DNA from: CAZICM01 sp964537685
GTDB taxonomy: Bacteria > Myxococcota_A > Polyangia > Polyangiales > Polyangiaceae
Direction of reading: 5' to 3'
Length of the DNA stretch: 64,000 nucleotides
NCBI GenBank assembly: GCA_964537685.1
Contig: CAZICM010000040.1
Span: 20,663 to 84,662, forward strand
Shown: positions 61,287 through 64,000 of the stretch, in pieces
Position numbering within the stretch: position 1 is the stretch's first letter
Layout of the letters: the number at the start of each line of letters is the position of its first letter
Translations under genes and position numbers: made by a program
Notes under the pieces: model-generated
Told to the model about the DNA's origin: nothing
The model's input: the letters and a program-made list of their open reading frames with translations, nothing else
Database searches by the model: none

Positions 61287-63722
61287 CTACTGTTTCCATT
61301 CGATCGGCCCATCGTCCAATTCGGAATCATTATTATTTTCCCGGGGAGTTTCTGGATCGGGCTTTGCCGGCGGAACAATTGTATTGGAAGGCTCTTCACC
61401 GGCCGTTGATTTACGGGGCGGAATTGGCATACCGCGGACGACGATTTCGGGCAGAGCCTCTTCGAGCTCCTCCTCGCTGATACGCTTTCGTTCATAGGCA
61501 AGCTGCATGAGTTTCCTGAGATAATCCATGCGCTGAGGAACAACGGCGCCGCCTGCACCAAAGTATTGTTTCTTTGGGTTAGGCAAAATCGACGACAGAT
61601 AGAGGCTTTGCCCCAAGGAAAGCTGCGAGGCTGACGTATTAAAATAATGCCGGGCCGCCTGACCGATTCCATATATCATCGGACCAAACTCCACCACGTT
61701 CAAATAGATCTCCATGATCTGTTCTTTGGTGAGTTCCTGCTCGAGATACATCGTAAAAATGGCTTCTTGAAGCTTCCTAGCTAGATTTTTAGCCCGTCCC
61801 AAATATAAATTCTTGGCAAGCTGCATACTGATGGTGCTCGCACCACGAACAAATTTTCGCTTGCGGAGATCTTCGCGAATTGAATTCCGGATGGCCTGAT
61901 AGTCAAATCCCCGGTGCCTATGAAATCCGCCGTCTTCTGTTGTTAATACGGCTACTTCCATGAATTTTGAGATGGCTCCATAGGGAACCCAATGGCCGCT
62001 GCCGGGCCCGGTATCCAGTTCGACTTTTCCGCCATCCTGTCCATAGGTCTTTAATTTAAATGGACGCCTAAATTTCGATGCATTCACCTCGGGCGGTGCC
62101 TCAACAATACGACAAGAATTAGATACATCCCAATCGACATCAAAATCTTTATCGAGATTTGAGGTATCAAAACGCGCGTGCCCACTCATGGCGAGCGAGC
62201 CGGCCATTCGCACACCCAGCAATGTGGGAACCAATCCTTTAGGAATTGAATCCATCATCGCCTGACAGCTTAAGAGCGGCACATCGACGCTGGCCCGCAG
62301 CCGGAAATTCTCATCCATTCGATCGTATTTTCCGCGTAAAATGAATTGAATTGCTCCCACATCGATCTCGCCATCATCAACGTAGATTCGAGAGCCATCG
62401 AGCGCCGCCAACGCTTTGGCGCGCCAAGACAAGTCGAGGCCAGACACAGGCTCTTCGCTTAATGCGTCGTGCCGAATAGAAAGGTTTTTAAGTTTGCCAT
62501 CGCCTTCAATGCGCACTTCCCGCCCATCTTTTGAAAGCACCAGATGAGCGCGCGTATCGATGGATGTTCTATTTACATCAAATAGCCCTAAATCACCATC
62601 GTGTATACCGAGAGCGGAGAGCCAAATCGGTCCGCCCCGCACATCAGCTTCGATTTCCGAGTTTTCATTTGCATCGGATTGAATAGGGATACTGAGCAAA
62701 AATGTCAGTGCCTCATTCCCCTTATCCGACGGCGCTGACGCCTGGGCAGCGAGTTCCTCAATAGACGGCGACAACTCTAATAAAATATGCTCGCGCTCCC
62801 GTCGTATTGAAAACGCCCCTGGACCTAGATGTAGCTTTTCAGAGCCGAGTTTTACTCGGATATTCACACGGCTGAGACCAATTTTTGCGTCGTTTTTGAT
62901 AACCCGATCAATATTACGGGCGAGCGTAAAAGCTCGTGTTTGAATGAATTCGCCAATCGATGAAACTGCAAGGCTATTCCGTGGGGCAGTCTTATTTTCG
63001 GTGGCCGCGTCGATATTCGCTTTGGATTTATTGGCGGCTGAGCTGATTGTATTGTCGGCGCTGGAACTGGAAGTCTCGAACGCTGCGAGTTCAGCTTCGA
63101 CATCGCGGGCAGACAGTCCTGCCACTTGATAATGTCCCTCGTTCTTTTCGATAACAAGCTCGGCTTTTTCAAGACTGAATGTCGTGTTTTTTGCTAGCAG
63201 GCTTGCCTTATTTGCTGTGATGCGAATGGCCGGTTCCTCTTTGGAAATACAAATCCCTTGAGCCGTGAGAGACTCGGTCGGCGCGTGTATTGAGTTTTGC
63301 CATGCGAATTCGATGCCATCAATACGAACGGAAGAAGAAGATTTGCTATTGTTTTGGCTCTCGCTTGAACCTGATTGCAGATAATTGCTTCGCCAACTTT
63401 CAAATTGTTGAACAATGATATCGCGTGGTCCGACTGCAGTGATTTTACCACCCCGGAGCACAACCGAGCGGCCATATTGATTATATTGGATATCAATTTC
63501 ATCAAAATTAAATTTTGCCCCGGGAATCTCTTCGAGTGTGATATTCACATCACGCAAAGACACGCCTCGCCATTGTGGGAAGACATGTTCAATGGTGATC
63601 GCGCCGCCCATGCGGTCAGCAACGAGGGCAGCCTCGTGCCTGACGAGTGGCCCAAAACCGCCAACGGCCACACCGGCGATTCCACCCAACACCAATGCTA
63701 TTTTGAATCGCCGCGATGCCAC
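61287..63722 (-). CDS. Membrane GT51 peptidoglycan glycosyltransferase with large N-terminal beta domain
   Basis: 811 residues from a GTG start. A membrane helix at residues 7-30 (IALVLGGIAGVAVGGFG) is followed by about 520 residues rich in beta-strand pattern (VSLRDVNITLEEIPGAKFN, LSRVNIRVKLGSEK, IRIEGDGKLKNLSIRHD-like), reminiscent of AsmA/DUF748 modules. The GT51 domain starts near residue 580: TEDGGFHRHRGFD with catalytic Glu near 595, GASTISMQLAKNLYL, EAIFTMYLEQELTKEQIMEIYLN, and GIGQAARHYF. No transpeptidase domain follows; the end is Pro/Glu/Asn-rich. It would polymerise lipid II in the periplasm. The N-terminal domain is unusual for monofunctional transglycosylases. Confidence 0.87.
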   Translation of the reverse strand: MASRRFKIALVLGGIAGVAVGGFGPLVRHEAALVADRMGGAITIEHVFPQWRGVSLRDVNITLEEIPGAKFNFDEIDIQYNQYGRSVVLRGGKITAVGPRDIIVQQFESWRSNYLQSGSSESQNNSKSSSSVRIDGIEFAWQNSIHAPTESLTAQGICISKEEPAIRITANKASLLAKNTTFSLEKAELVIEKNEGHYQVAGLSARDVEAELAAFETSSSSADNTISSAANKSKANIDAATENKTAPRNSLAVSSIGEFIQTRAFTLARNIDRVIKNDAKIGLSRVNIRVKLGSEKLHLGPGAFSIRREREHILLELSPSIEELAAQASAPSDKGNEALTFLLSIPIQSDANENSEIEADVRGGPIWLSALGIHDGDLGLFDVNRTSIDTRAHLVLSKDGREVRIEGDGKLKNLSIRHDALSEEPVSGLDLSWRAKALAALDGSRIYVDDGEIDVGAIQFILRGKYDRMDENFRLRASVDVPLLSCQAMMDSIPKGLVPTLLGVRMAGSLAMSGHARFDTSNLDKDFDVDWDVSNSCRIVEAPPEVNASKFRRPFKLKTYGQDGGKVELDTGPGSGHWVPYGAISKFMEVAVLTTEDGGFHRHRGFDYQAIRNSIREDLRKRKFVRGASTISMQLAKNLYLGRAKNLARKLQEAIFTMYLEQELTKEQIMEIYLNVVEFGPMIYGIGQAARHYFNTSASQLSLGQSLYLSSILPNPKKQYFGAGGAVVPQRMDYLRKLMQLAYERKRISEEELEEALPEIVVRGMPIPPRKSTAGEEPSNTIVPPAKPDPETPRENNNDSELDDGPIEWKQ

Positions 63723-63966
63723 ACCAAACCTCGTCTAGCAAAACAGCGAAGGGAACCATGAATCAAGCGCAGAGTGAGCTCTCGTCGTGGTTTTCGCGCG
63801 TGCCCGGCTAGAACGCTCATCCCTGTTCATTTCATTTCCACGTAGAATGAAACAGATGCGGTGTCATGGCCGAAAGATAGAGCCATGGCTACAGGCCGCG
63901 GGAAATGAAAATATGGTGCGTTGCTGAGGGTTGAATAAAATCGTCAGTGGAAGAGACAAAAAGAAA
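63723..63966. other. Noncoding interval before window end
   Basis: About 240 bases without a supported gene. It lies upstream of the GT51 gene and should hold its promoter. A palindrome AGCCATGGCT at 63881-63890 was noticed, without a supported function. A gene may begin beyond the window on the right. Confidence 0.5.
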
Positions 63967-63996
63967 AAAGCCTGTATGCGTAAACATACAGGCTTT
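63967..63996 (-). terminator. Rho-independent terminator
   Basis: Perfect 12-bp inverted repeat AAAGCCTGTATG / CATACAGGCTTT (63967-63978 and 63985-63996) with a 6-base loop. On the minus strand the second arm is followed by a T-run (complement of AAAAGAAAAA before 63967). It therefore serves minus-strand transcription coming from beyond the right edge of the window. Confidence 0.8.
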
Positions 63997-64000
63997 AAAG

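Overview
The window looks like chromosomal DNA from a mid-GC member of the Myxococcota (delta-proteobacterial type), probably an uncultured lineage. This is inferred from content: two Hanks-type Ser/Thr kinases, many Cys-rich outer-surface lipoproteins (one with a MopE-like CNAVDDNCN motif), a secreted subtilase with a Cys/TM/Arg tail resembling MYXO-CTERM, a PilZ protein, PAS-STAS proteins and radical SAM enzymes. No phage, IS element, CRISPR array or rRNA was seen.

Layout. 1-4.5 kb: end of an unknown gene, then a minus-strand catabolic operon (MarR, BKACE, crotonase, acyl-CoA carboxyltransferase) with a candidate operator over the MarR start. 4.5-9 kb: a Cys-rich lipoprotein, then ankyrin, TPR-lipoprotein and ChaC genes. 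9.2-14.9 kb: a CoxE-like VWA protein, a second carboxyltransferase, DUF444 and SpoVR as a tight minus-strand run. 15-18.1 kb: two tandem PAS-STAS paralogues. 18-19.6 kb: a PDZ-thioredoxin protein divergent from a P460-type cytochrome lipoprotein. 20-22.7 kb: a KAS III-like protein without its catalytic Cys and His, YjbQ and a lipoprotein. 22.7-26.5 kb: Mfd. 26.6-35.3 kb: PilZ membrane protein, beta-barrel candidate, a knottin-like Cys-repeat lipoprotein, an M15-like peptidase, a subtilase and a small lipoprotein. 35.3-41.2 kb: MoaD-like plus aldehyde:ferredoxin oxidoreductase, a lipoprotein, an aminotransferase and a DNA methyltransferase. 41.2-52.4 kb: two Ser/Thr kinases, an L,D-transpeptidase, a MopE-like lipoprotein, two acyl-CoA dehydrogenases, a 51-residue membrane protein, an AgmX-like lipoprotein and a TPR/PEGA-like protein. 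52.4-59.6 kb: three radical SAM genes around a hybrid histidine kinase. 59.6-63.7 kb: a single-TM protein, tRNA-Arg(ACG), tadA and a membrane GT51 transglycosylase.

The most unusual observations are four. (1) Two 126-bp palindromic elements (21024-21149 and 42628-42753) share a conserved core, but their arms differ completely in sequence while staying self-complementary, with compensatory changes; each starts inside the stop codon of a gene. (2) The KAS III homologue has Cys to Phe and His to Gln at the catalytic positions. (3) The radical SAM cluster contains a radical SAM-methyltransferase fusion. (4) The gene for tRNA-Arg(ACG) lies directly upstream of tadA, whose product edits that tRNA.
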